Positions 1 to 6,744 of a DNA stretch of 9,447 nucleotides are shown in pieces. The notes beneath the pieces are model-generated. The model had not been told where the DNA came from. It saw only the letters and a list, made by a program, of their open reading frames with translations, and searched no databases. The position numbers and the translations under genes were made by a program. Within the stretch, counting starts at the first letter, position 1, and each line of letters begins with the position of its first letter. The stretch covers positions 1 to 9,447 of the forward strand of contig CAIVEA010000259.1 in NCBI GenBank assembly GCA_903904765.1. The letters run 5' to 3'. Source of the DNA: an uncultured Chloroflexota bacterium (GTDB lineage Bacteria; Chloroflexota; Anaerolineae; Aggregatilineales; Phototrophicaceae).

Positions 1-976
1 GGATGCCGAAGCCCTGCGAGTCGGTGATCGGGATACCGGCCATAGAGCCTTCGCCGTAGATGGGCATGACCATCGTCCCTACGCGATCGCCAATCTGCTC
101 GATGTGGCTGGGGATGACCGCACCCACGTTCTGCGTCGCACCCAGTTCGCCTGTGACCACTTTGTTGATGGCGGTGAACAGGTCGGTGGAGAGCATATCG
201 TCGTTCAGGAAGCCGGCCTTGACCATTTCTTCCAGCCGCGCCCAGAAGGCGTTGTATTTCGGGTCGCGGAAATCACGATCTCCGATGAACAGTTCAATTG
301 CTTCGCCGGGGGAGTTGAGCGCCTGCGTGAGCGAATGACCGAGGTACCACTCGCCCCAAAAACCGTCGCTCAATCCGCCGCCGAAGGGGGTCACGCCGGA
401 GGTCTTGATCTTGTCGCAGGCCGCCATCCACGCATCCCATGTGGTCGGCGGATTGTCAGCATCAAGTCCGGCCTTATCCCACACATCCTTGTTATATTCC
501 CAGACCATCGGTAGCGAGTACCAACCGATGCGGTAATATTGATCTTTGTAGGTGCTGAGCACTGTCGCGCCAGAATCTTCCAGCGTTTGGCGCGGGATGA
601 GCGTATCCAACGGGTCGAGGTAACCCAACCACACATTTTCCATGTGATACAGCCCGTTGAACAGGAAGGCGATATTCGGCGGTTCGCCGGCTGCCGCTGC
701 CGTCGTGAACTGCGAGATCACGCAGCAGGTGTCCTGTTGAAGCGGCTCAATCGTCACACCGGCGTTCTGCGCCTCGAACGCCTGAACCGTATCGGCAATC
801 CACTCACCGAATTTCGGTTCGTCCGCCCACCACCACAGACTCATATTCGTTCCCTGCCGCGCCAGCGGGCGTGCCAGCGCCGACAGGTTGGGCATGACCG
901 CCGCGCCTGCGCCAGCGATGCCGAGTGTTTTTAGAAAGCTGCGCCGCGACATTTTTTGACCGAATGACTTATTCAT
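1..976 (-). CDS. Tat-exported family-1 (sugar-type) ABC solute-binding protein, 3' part cut off by the window edge
   Basis: The reading frame opens at ATG 976 and stays open to base 1, giving 325 residues with no stop; the C-terminal end lies outside the window. The N-terminus has a twin-arginine motif, SRRSFLK (residues 10-16), then a small-residue hydrophobic stretch (GIAGAGAAVMP) and a possible cleavage after ALA near residue 35, so folded export by the Tat route is predicted. The mature part has features of family-1 extracellular sugar-binding proteins: the early WWWAD strand (48-52), an AFEAQNAGV helix/strand, AAAAGEPPNIAF, and YNKDVWDKAG followed by PPTTWDAW. The role would be to capture a sugar or related solute and deliver it to membrane permeases, presumably encoded beyond base 1. 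An SD-like AGGGG lies about 10 bases before the ATG, and a TAA is in frame at 997-995. A second ATG (952) directly before SRR is possible but has no SD. No lipobox Cys is visible. Substrate is unknown. Confidence 0.9.
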   Translation of the reverse strand, partial: MNKSFGQKMSRRSFLKTLGIAGAGAAVMPNLSALARPLARQGTNMSLWWWADEPKFGEWIADTVQAFEAQNAGVTIEPLQQDTCCVISQFTTAAAAGEPPNIAFLFNGLYHMENVWLGYLDPLDTLIPRQTLEDSGATVLSTYKDQYYRIGWYSLPMVWEYNKDVWDKAGLDADNPPTTWDAWMAACDKIKTSGVTPFGGGLSDGFWGEWYLGHSLTQALNSPGEAIELFIGDRDFRDPKYNAFWARLEEMVKAGFLNDDMLSTDLFTAINKVVTGELGATQNVGAVIPSHIEQIGDRVGTMVMPIYGEGSMAGIPITDSQGFGI

Positions 977-1076
977 AATCGTATTTCCCCTTTTTTATCC
1001 CCATATGCAACAGTTTGAGTGGTTTGATGAGTGAATGCCGATCAAAACACGAACGTTGTCTATCAACCTCCTTTAG
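977..1076 (-). promoter_or_regulatory. Intergenic leader before the family-1 binding-protein gene, with an orphan Shine-Dalgarno and an inverted repeat
   Basis: This 100-base gap separates the cupin stop from the binding-protein ATG. Read on the minus strand it starts with a near-perfect Shine-Dalgarno, TAAAGGAGGTTGAT (1075-1062), that has no usable start codon at normal spacing. Further on is an inverted repeat, TTTGAT (1023-1028) with ATCAAA (1041-1046), separated by 12 bases, which could be a regulator site. The SD-like AGGGG that serves the binding-protein gene lies near 987-992. I could not identify a convincing -35/-10 pair or an intrinsic terminator, so it is unclear whether the gene is read through from the cupin or has its own promoter. 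Confidence 0.45.
1023..1046. repeat. Inverted repeat TTTGAT-N12-ATCAAA
   Basis: Six-base perfect arms at 1023-1028 and 1041-1046 with a 12-base spacer, 47 bases upstream of the binding-protein start. The size (24 bp) suits a dimeric helix-turn-helix regulator, but six-base arms in AT-rich leader DNA can arise by chance. No regulator gene is in the window. Confidence 0.3.
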
Positions 1077-1775
1077 CTAATCTTCGTCCACCAGTTTCGT
1101 CCCTTTGGCGGTGGCTGGGTCTGTAATCAGGATGGAGAGGTAGCGCACCAGCAAGTAGCCAGAATTGCTGACGCGGTGGGTGAAGGTGGCCGGGATATAC
1201 TGGTACTGATGGGGCAACACACCCCCCGTCAGGTTGTTCAGGCGCAGTTCTGCCGTACCTTCCAGCACATAGATCACGCGATCCTGAAGGGGAATGGTCT
1301 GGTCAGGCTCTGCTTCCCCCGGTTGTAGGACGCGGCACTCGCAGGCAAAATGCTCGTTGGAAGGCAAAGGAGTCGTGCCGAATATGCTAGCGTAGGGCGC
1401 GTCGCCGCTGTGGGCATCCGGCGGAAAATTTTCGGTGTGCCAGCGATAGGCTTTGTGGTTGGGGGCGACCATCACGAACAGACACACCGTTTCATCACCC
1501 GCCAGCCAGTAATTGTGGAACTTGCCGGGGGGCATGAACAACAGATCGCCCGCATGGTACACGCGCTTGCTGCCGCCGACTTCGATCTCCATGCTGCCCT
1601 GCGCCAGATAGGCCAGTTCCGTCGCATCATCATGACAATGGGGGACGGGGCCAAGCGGATCGTTGACGAACCAGTGCGCGTCCGGTGTCCACGCCAGACT
1701 GCGTCCGCGACAGCGTTCGCCCCAGATTAACGGTTGCTGCATCCACTGCTGGTAATCAATTGATTGTGTTGGCAT
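1077..1775 (-). CDS. Two-domain (bicupin) protein, probable metal-binding enzyme or sugar-compound isomerase/dioxygenase-type cupin
   Basis: A 232-residue cytoplasmic protein, with no signal peptide, built of two cupin barrels. The N-terminal domain has a complete metal site: motif 1 is PHCHDDATE, with H46, H48 and E53 followed by G60; motif 2 is GDLLFMPPGKFHN, with P83, G84 and H87. The C-terminal domain (about 140-220) keeps the fold (VIYVLEGTAELRL, then YIPATFTHRVSN) but has lost the paired His and Glu of motif 1, keeping only H200. It therefore probably binds no metal and is structural or regulatory. Bicupins include dioxygenases, isomerases and decarboxylases, and the reaction here cannot be read from the sequence. 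The frame is open to an upstream ATG at 1823, but that codon overlaps a perfect TATAAT at 1827-1822. I therefore chose ATG 1775, although it has no clear SD. The gene follows the dehydrogenase by 96 bases and may have its own promoter. It could equally be a ligand-sensing protein. Confidence 0.85.
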   Translation of the reverse strand: MPTQSIDYQQWMQQPLIWGERCRGRSLAWTPDAHWFVNDPLGPVPHCHDDATELAYLAQGSMEIEVGGSKRVYHAGDLLFMPPGKFHNYWLAGDETVCLFVMVAPNHKAYRWHTENFPPDAHSGDAPYASIFGTTPLPSNEHFACECRVLQPGEAEPDQTIPLQDRVIYVLEGTAELRLNNLTGGVLPHQYQYIPATFTHRVSNSGYLLVRYLSILITDPATAKGTKLVDED

Positions 1776-1871
1776 GATACGCAAATTTCGTAATAAACGG
1801 ATTTTGAGAGACGCGAAATACATTATAATTTATAATCGTAGCACCCTGCCTTTTTTCGCGCAAGTAAAGCA
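1776..1871 (-). promoter_or_regulatory. AT-rich promoter/operator-like region upstream of the cupin gene
   Basis: This 96-base gap between the dehydrogenase and the cupin is far more AT-rich than the surrounding genes. It holds a perfect 15-bp palindrome, ATTATAA-T-TTATAAT (1822-1836), that contains a consensus TATAAT -10 box on the minus strand (1827-1822). No good -35 box is at the expected distance; the bases there read GGCAGG. A second, imperfect palindrome, TACGCAAATTTCGTA (1778-1792, one mismatched pair), ends just before the cupin ATG, where an SD would normally lie. Together these suggest a regulated secondary promoter within the operon, but this has not been shown. Confidence 0.5.
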
Positions 1872-2663
1872 CTAGAGGGGTAATAAGGATGCTGTCAGAC
1901 CACCATCTACCACCAGCATCTGCCCCGTCATGTAGCGGCAGTAGTCCGACGCGAGAAAGACCACCGTCCCCGCCACATCCTCTGGATAGCCTACCCGCCG
2001 CAGGGGGATCAGGCCGCGCTGGTAATACCACGCCTCAAAATCGGGGGTGGCCGTTTCATCCACCCCGCCGCTGACCACCATCGGCGTTCGCATGAATCCC
2101 GGTGCAACGGCATTCACCAGAATGTGATGTGCGCCTAACTCGACCGCCATAGACCGGGTATAGGCTAGGATCGCACCTTTGGCGGCGTTGTATGACCCCA
2201 CATTCCCGCGTGACACAAAACCGGCAATCGAGGCGATATGGATGATGCGCCCACGCTGCTGTCGCACCATATAAGGCGCGACCAGTTTCGACCCCATGTA
2301 GAGAGCCTCCAAATCCACCGCCAGCACTGCCCGCCAATCTTCCAGCGTGTCCGTCAAGATCGTGCCGGAGCGATAGATGCCCGCATTGTTAATCAGGCAA
2401 TCTATCTGCCCGTAGGTGTCCGCGATAGTTTCTACCGCATGGGCATAGGCCGCGTAGTCCGTGATGTCCAGCACGAACGGGTGTACGATGCCACCCGCCG
2501 CCGTGATTTCGGCACAGGTGGAGAACAGCGCGTCCGCGTTCATTTCCAGCAGAGCGAGCCTCGCACCTTCCCGGCAAAACTCCAGCGCCAGCGCCTTCCC
2601 TAAGCCCTGCCCCGCACCGGTAATCACGGTCACTTGCCCCTCAAGCAATCCACTTGCGGACAC
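1872..2663 (-). CDS. Short-chain dehydrogenase/reductase (SDR, classical type), probably NAD(H)-dependent
   Basis: A 263-residue classical SDR that oxidises or reduces an alcohol/ketone group with a nicotinamide cofactor in the cytoplasm. The motifs are in order: cofactor loop TGAGQGLG (15-22), acidic E40 at the end of the second strand (which favours NAD over NADP), D66 in VLDITD, NNAG (92-95), catalytic S145 (IASIAG), and Y158/K162 in YNAAK. The C-terminal end has the usual VAPGF and TGQMLVVDGG strands. The Asn of the N-S-Y-K tetrad, normally in a VN-L context, is read here as D117 (AVDLEAL). The chosen start is GTG 2663, two bases after the stop of the upstream gene, with AAGGTG as SD. The longer ATG frame from 2717 would overlap that gene by 52 bases and add residues atypical of the family. 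The context implies coupled translation with the unknown Cys-rich protein. Substrate unknown: sugar-alcohol, hydroxy-acid or 3-oxoacyl type reactions are all possible. Confidence 0.93.
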   Translation of the reverse strand: MSASGLLEGQVTVITGAGQGLGKALALEFCREGARLALLEMNADALFSTCAEITAAGGIVHPFVLDITDYAAYAHAVETIADTYGQIDCLINNAGIYRSGTILTDTLEDWRAVLAVDLEALYMGSKLVAPYMVRQQRGRIIHIASIAGFVSRGNVGSYNAAKGAILAYTRSMAVELGAHHILVNAVAPGFMRTPMVVSGGVDETATPDFEAWYYQRGLIPLRRVGYPEDVAGTVVFLASDYCRYMTGQMLVVDGGLTASLLPL

Positions 2664-2665
2664 GT

Positions 2666-3769
2666 TCAGCGCACCTTGCCCACGCTGATGAAGGCCTGAT
2701 CGGGGAATCCGTTCCAATCTTTGTAGATGATCCAGAGACAGGCATCGTTCGCGTTTTCGGGATATTCCGTCATCCGCATCGGATGGCCTAAGCCCTCAAT
2801 GGGCAGTATATGGTTGACCACCGCACAGTGTGCACAGTAAGCACAAACGCCTTTGCGATTCCACGTCCAATCGTATGCGCCCTGCACATTCAGGAAGTGA
2901 TAGGGCGCTTCGAGGCGCGACCCGCTGCCCACCAGCGGATCACCGCGCCGCATGCGTCCGCCCGAGCCGCAGGCATCAAAACTCAGCACGAAGCGATCCG
3001 CCTCCTCGGTGACGGTGATTGTGCCAGCGCGATTCGGGCCGGAAAGATGACCGCGCATCCCTTCGATGGTCAAATACAGAGATTCGACCACGCTCATATC
3101 TTTGATCTTGGCGTAGCGCGGCGTGACCCACGGTTCTTCAGTCACGCGCAGCACTTCATCGAGGACGGTTTCACCCCATTCCTGTGCGATCACCGTTAGC
3201 AGCGCCCATGCCCAATCGCTGCCGATGTCATGCAGCAACCGCATCTCACTCATATACCGATCCAGCAGCACAGCTACGCCCCGCACATCCTGACCTTCTA
3301 TCGCGGCATGTATGCTGTTGTGCCATACCGTCCGCCGGACAGCCTGTTCTTCCGGTGAGCCGAGGCTGACCGTAAAGTGTTTGTCGCCTTCCGTCAGGAC
3401 AATTTCATGCTCCATTCCCGCCACTGTCAGCTTTGCGCTTGCACCTATAAGCGCCACCACCGCCACCGGTTGACCTTTGAGTCCGGCAGTTGTCCCCACC
3501 CAGCCCGCCATGCTCTTGGTCAGCAAATCGTTCCATGTCGCCGCACCTTTGCGGTCAAGGTAGTAGCGCACCATGTACCAATTCCACACACCGAACAGGA
3601 CATGAATCGTCGAAAGTTCGTTTTCAAAGTAGGCCAACCAGTCCTTGGCCTCCGCTATGCGGCCTTCACGCACAGCCGCCTCCAAAAAGGGGCGGGTGGG
3701 ATCGCCGAGGCGTTCGGGCGCATCCTGACGCAGCATCCGGTTCAATGTGGGCGAAAATTGGAGCGTCAT
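2666..3769 (-). CDS. Uncharacterised 367-residue protein with a C-terminal CxxCxxC cluster
   Basis: I do not recognise this family. It has no signal peptide or membrane segment, so it should be cytoplasmic. Residues 1-95 are helical and rich in Trp/Tyr (VWNWYMVRYY). Residues 98-140 look like a short beta-rich insert. Residues 145-210 return to helices with an HNSIH pair (150, 154) and LLHDIGSDWAW (178-188). The C-terminal third begins with a beta segment (TITVTEEADRFVLSF) and contains every cysteine: C267 in DACGSGGRMRRG, C309/C312/C315 as CAYCAHC, and C344. H320 is nearby. This clustering suggests a zinc, iron or iron-sulfur site, or a redox/nucleophilic Cys; I infer this from residues only. 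ATG 3769 has the SD AAAGGA about 8 bases upstream. It lies 24 bases after the transporter ATPase and 2 bases before the dehydrogenase, so a role in processing the imported compound is likely. Hydrolase, lyase or metal-binding accessory are all open. Confidence 0.85.
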   Translation of the reverse strand: MTLQFSPTLNRMLRQDAPERLGDPTRPFLEAAVREGRIAEAKDWLAYFENELSTIHVLFGVWNWYMVRYYLDRKGAATWNDLLTKSMAGWVGTTAGLKGQPVAVVALIGASAKLTVAGMEHEIVLTEGDKHFTVSLGSPEEQAVRRTVWHNSIHAAIEGQDVRGVAVLLDRYMSEMRLLHDIGSDWAWALLTVIAQEWGETVLDEVLRVTEEPWVTPRYAKIKDMSVVESLYLTIEGMRGHLSGPNRAGTITVTEEADRFVLSFDACGSGGRMRRGDPLVGSGSRLEAPYHFLNVQGAYDWTWNRKGVCAYCAHCAVVNHILPIEGLGHPMRMTEYPENANDACLWIIYKDWNGFPDQAFISVGKVR

Positions 3770-3793
3770 TATGGTTATCCTTTGGCTATTTGT

Positions 3794-5866
3794 TTACTGT
3801 GCCGCACTTGCCGGTTGCGTCCAAATCTCACGCGATTGGAGTTCACTCAGAGGGATGTGGCAGCGCAGCGCGTGTGTCGGGCTGATAGTTTGCAGCGGCG
3901 GAGGCGTGTCGTCGCACACTTTACCTACCTTCATCGGGCAGCGATCCGCGAACGGACAGGCGGTGCGCTGACGGGGGCGCACATTGGCTTCTACATCCCC
4001 ACGCACGATAGGCGCGTGTTTGGCGATCTGATTGACTTCGGGGACAGCAGAAAACAACATGTGGGTGTAGGGATGATAGGGTGGGGCGTAAACTTCCTCG
4101 ACCAGCCCCACCTCGCACAGTTCGCCCTGATACAGCACGCCGACGCGGTGCGCCAGCGTTCGCACGACCGCCAGATCGTGCGAGATGAATAGGTAGGCCA
4201 GATTATTCTTGGTTTGCAGCGCCCGCAGAAGTTCCAGCACGCTAGCCTGCACCGACACATCCAACGCGGACAGAATTTCATCGCACAGCATCAGCTTGGG
4301 TTCGGCGGCCAGCGCACGGGCAATCGCCACGCGCTGCCGTTCACCGCCCGAAAGCTCGTCCGGGAAGCGGTTGATATACGAGCTATCGAGACGGACATCT
4401 TGCAGCAGATGTTCGGTTCGTTCGCGCTGTGCCGCGCCGTTCATCCCGAAGAAAATCCGCAGCGGTTGACCGATGATCTGCCCCACTCGCTGACGCGGGT
4501 TGAGCGACGCATCAGGATTCTGGAACACCAGTTGTATTTCGCGGCGCTGCTCTTGCGTCCGCGCCTCTACGGTGCGGGTGATGTCCTGCCCCTGAAAGGT
4601 GATCTGTCCCGCTGTCGGAGTCAATAATCCGGCGACAGCACGGGCAATCGTGGATTTGCCGCTGCCCGATTCGCCCACCAGCGCGAAGGTTTCGCAAGGT
4701 TGAATGTCCAACCCCACCTGCCGCACGACTACTTTGGGATTGCCACGCTGAAACAGGCTGCGTCCCGCAAAATCATAGGCGCAGTCTATGGCGTTAATCT
4801 GGAGCAGCGCGTTATTACGGGGCAGGAGGGGGTTACTCGCTTCATGCGCGGCATCGGCAGGAGACGCAGCAGGAATCTCCGGCCAGCGCCAGCAGGCCAC
4901 ACGATGATCTGCGACCACCGCCGCCAGCGATTGCGCTTCGCCCGCACAACGCTCCTGTGCGAAGTCGCAGCGCGGTGCAAAACGGCAGCCGTTGGGAAGT
5001 TGTTCGCGCTGGAGATAGCCGCGTAGCAGCACCGAACGTCCCCTGCGTGGTTTGATGACGCTGTGAACCGAGGCGATCAAGCCGCGTGTATAAGGGTGGC
5101 GCGGATTGTTGAATAGTTCACGAATGGGCGCATCTTCAACCAGTTCGCCCGCGTACATGACTCCCACGCGGTCACACACCAGCGACAGCACGCCGAGGTC
5201 ATGGGTGACGTAGACCATCGCCATGCCCTGTTCAGCCCGGAGATGGTTGAGCAAATCGAGGATTTGCGCCTGTGTGGTCACATCAAGGCCGGTGGTCGGC
5301 TCGTCCAGCACCAGCAAGTCCGGCTGACAGGCCAACGCCATCGCAATAATCACGCGCTGCTGCTGACCGCCGCTGAGTTGGTGCGGGTATTTGAGTGCGG
5401 AACGTTCCGGTTCTGGCAAGCGCACCTGCGTGAGCAACTGGTGGACGCGCTGTTGTTGTTCTTCGGCGCTACCGCCCATGTGGTGCGCCCGCAGCACTTC
5501 CAGAATTTGATTGCCGATGCTCATGCCGGGGCTGAGCGCCGTCGTCGGATTCTGCGGGATGAGGCTAATGCGCTTACCGCGAATATGCTGGAGCGCGGCG
5601 TTGGATTGCGTGAGCAGATTGTCGCCCCCGAAGCGCACTTCACCGGCGTGAATGCGGCTGTTGGGGCGGCGGTAGCCCAGCAGCGTGTAAGCGGTGGTCG
5701 TTTTGCCGCAACCGGATTCGCCCACCAGCCCGACGGCCTCCCCCGGATTGACCGCAAAGGACACGTTGTTGACCACGTTGACCCAGCGGTGCTGGCTCCA
5801 AAAATCAATCGAGAGGCCGCGAACATCAATCAGCGGCGCGTTTTGGTTGGGTACAGGTGCAGACAC
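3794..5866 (-). CDS. Fused double ATP-binding subunit of a peptide/oligosaccharide-type ABC importer (DppD-DppF fusion)
   Basis: A 690-residue cytoplasmic protein with two complete ABC ATPase domains that power import through the two permeases encoded upstream. Domain 1: Walker A GESGCGKT (49-56), Q105, signature LSGGQ (164-168), Walker B LLVLDE (184-189), H222. Domain 2: Walker A GESGSGKS (398-405), Q449, signature LSGGE (505-509), Walker B LMLCDE (525-530), H563. Each domain is followed by an oligopeptide-transporter C-terminal extension (NPRHPYT; PPYHPYT) with four spaced cysteines: C294, C300, C307, C325 and C637, C643, C651, C669. In this family such clusters have been reported to hold iron-sulfur clusters. 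All ATPase residues are present, so both sites should be active. The start is GTG 5866, with GAGAGGG five to six bases upstream overlapping the permease stop. Fused arrangements of this kind are known (GsiA and YejF type), so substrate cannot be inferred from the fusion. Confidence 0.95.
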   Translation of the reverse strand: MSAPVPNQNAPLIDVRGLSIDFWSQHRWVNVVNNVSFAVNPGEAVGLVGESGCGKTTTAYTLLGYRRPNSRIHAGEVRFGGDNLLTQSNAALQHIRGKRISLIPQNPTTALSPGMSIGNQILEVLRAHHMGGSAEEQQQRVHQLLTQVRLPEPERSALKYPHQLSGGQQQRVIIAMALACQPDLLVLDEPTTGLDVTTQAQILDLLNHLRAEQGMAMVYVTHDLGVLSLVCDRVGVMYAGELVEDAPIRELFNNPRHPYTRGLIASVHSVIKPRRGRSVLLRGYLQREQLPNGCRFAPRCDFAQERCAGEAQSLAAVVADHRVACWRWPEIPAASPADAAHEASNPLLPRNNALLQINAIDCAYDFAGRSLFQRGNPKVVVRQVGLDIQPCETFALVGESGSGKSTIARAVAGLLTPTAGQITFQGQDITRTVEARTQEQRREIQLVFQNPDASLNPRQRVGQIIGQPLRIFFGMNGAAQRERTEHLLQDVRLDSSYINRFPDELSGGERQRVAIARALAAEPKLMLCDEILSALDVSVQASVLELLRALQTKNNLAYLFISHDLAVVRTLAHRVGVLYQGELCEVGLVEEVYAPPYHPYTHMLFSAVPEVNQIAKHAPIVRGDVEANVRPRQRTACPFADRCPMKVGKVCDDTPPPLQTISPTHALRCHIPLSELQSREIWTQPASAAQ

Positions 5867-5877
5867 GGCAGCCCTCT

Positions 5878-6744
5878 CTATTTCTTATCGCTGCGCCCGA
5901 AAATGCGGGATAAGCCGTCGGTGAACAGGTTCAGGCCGATGACCAGCAGCGCCAGCGCCAGCGCCGGAGCGAACACCGAGACAGGCGCGGAAATGATGGC
6001 AGCGCGGTTCTCGCTAATCATCAAACCCCATTCCGGCGTGGGTGGACGCACACCGAAGCCCAGAAAACTCAACGAGCCGATGAAGATAGGCGCATAGCCC
6101 GCCCGCACGCCGAACTCAACCAGCAGCACACCCATTGCGTTGGGCGTGAGTTCGCGCCACACAATCGAGAACACGGACTCGCCTCGCGTTCGCGCCACCA
6201 GCACAAAATCACGGGTGACGAGATCAACCGCCACCGAACGCGCCATGCGGGCAGTACGTGGCGCATACACCACCGCCACAACCGCAATCAGCAGCAGGTA
6301 ATTGCCGCTTAAATCGGGGCCAGCGGCGGCAATCATCAACAGGCCGAGGACGATGAACGGGATGCTGATAATCGCGTCGAACAGGCGCATTAACACCTGA
6401 TCGAGCCAACCACCTACCAGTCCCGCCATCAGCCCTAGCAGGCCGCCGATGAGCGTGGAAACCAGCGTGCTCGTCAGCGCGAGGAACAGCACATCATCTG
6501 TTCCCAGCACCACGCGGCTGAAAATGTCGCGGCCTAGCTGGTCAGTTCCGAAGTAGTGCTCGGCACTGGGCAGCGAAAAAGGTCGCCCCGTTCCGGTTTT
6601 GGAAGAGTCGTAGGGAACCCACAGACTGCCCGTGAGCGCCACCACGAAATAGAAGGCGAGGATGATAGTGCCGATGCGAAAGGTCAGCGGTGTGCGGCGG
6701 AAACGTATCCAACGGCTATTGATCACGGCGGTTGTACTGCTCAT
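5878..6744 (-). CDS. DppC-type permease subunit of the family-5 ABC importer
   Basis: A 288-residue inner-membrane protein of the DppC/OppC type that forms half of the translocation channel. The first membrane span is at about 24-44. It is followed by the family's extracellular segment and HYFGTDQLGRDIFSR (63-77), which is highly characteristic of DppC. Further spans cover about 86-112, 120-142, 148-165 and 205-230, with the last at about 255-275. The cytoplasmic EAA coupling loop that docks on the ATPase is at about 180-207 (ARTRGESVFSIVWRELTPNA). The SLSFLGFGVRPPTPEWG motif near 224-240 is also typical. The length is normal for the family. ATG 6744 shares its A with the TGA of the preceding permease (TGATG) and has GAGGAAAG as SD, so translation of the two permeases is probably coupled. 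Confidence 0.95.
   Translation of the reverse strand: MSSTTAVINSRWIRFRRTPLTFRIGTIILAFYFVVALTGSLWVPYDSSKTGTGRPFSLPSAEHYFGTDQLGRDIFSRVVLGTDDVLFLALTSTLVSTLIGGLLGLMAGLVGGWLDQVLMRLFDAIISIPFIVLGLLMIAAAGPDLSGNYLLLIAVVAVVYAPRTARMARSVAVDLVTRDFVLVARTRGESVFSIVWRELTPNAMGVLLVEFGVRAGYAPIFIGSLSFLGFGVRPPTPEWGLMISENRAAIISAPVSVFAPALALALLVIGLNLFTDGLSRIFGRSDKK

Noticed and set aside
539..934. 131-codon plus-strand frame within the family-1 binding-protein region
   Set aside because: The minus-strand frame here encodes a clear Tat signal and binding-protein motifs, so the plus-strand frame is a shadow.
969..1004. 11-residue ORF starting at ATG 1004 and overlapping the binding-protein start
   Set aside because: There is no SD upstream and such a short frame is expected by chance. 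Translational coupling is conceivable but unsupported.
995..1066. TTG-initiated 23-residue leader peptide in frame with the binding-protein gene
   Set aside because: The TTG directly touches the GGAGG with no spacing, which does not allow initiation. The peptide shows no sign of selection and ends in TAA before the real start.
1776..1823. Longer cupin form starting at ATG 1823
   Set aside because: The ATG overlaps a perfect -10 box, and the added residues come from AT-rich non-coding-like DNA, so the internal ATG at 1775 is preferred despite its weak SD.
2664..2717. Longer SDR form starting at ATG 2717
   Set aside because: It would overlap the upstream gene by 52 bases and add 18 residues unlike SDR N-termini. 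GTG 2663 has an SD and gives a normal family length.
3377..4192. 271-codon plus-strand open frame
   Set aside because: It is antisense across the end of the ATPase gene and the unknown Cys protein gene. Its composition is shadow-like and it has no plausible start signal.
5201..6097. 298-codon plus-strand open frame
   Set aside because: It spans the opposite strand of the ATPase and DppC genes, both of which have unmistakable conserved motifs. No domain is recognisable in it.
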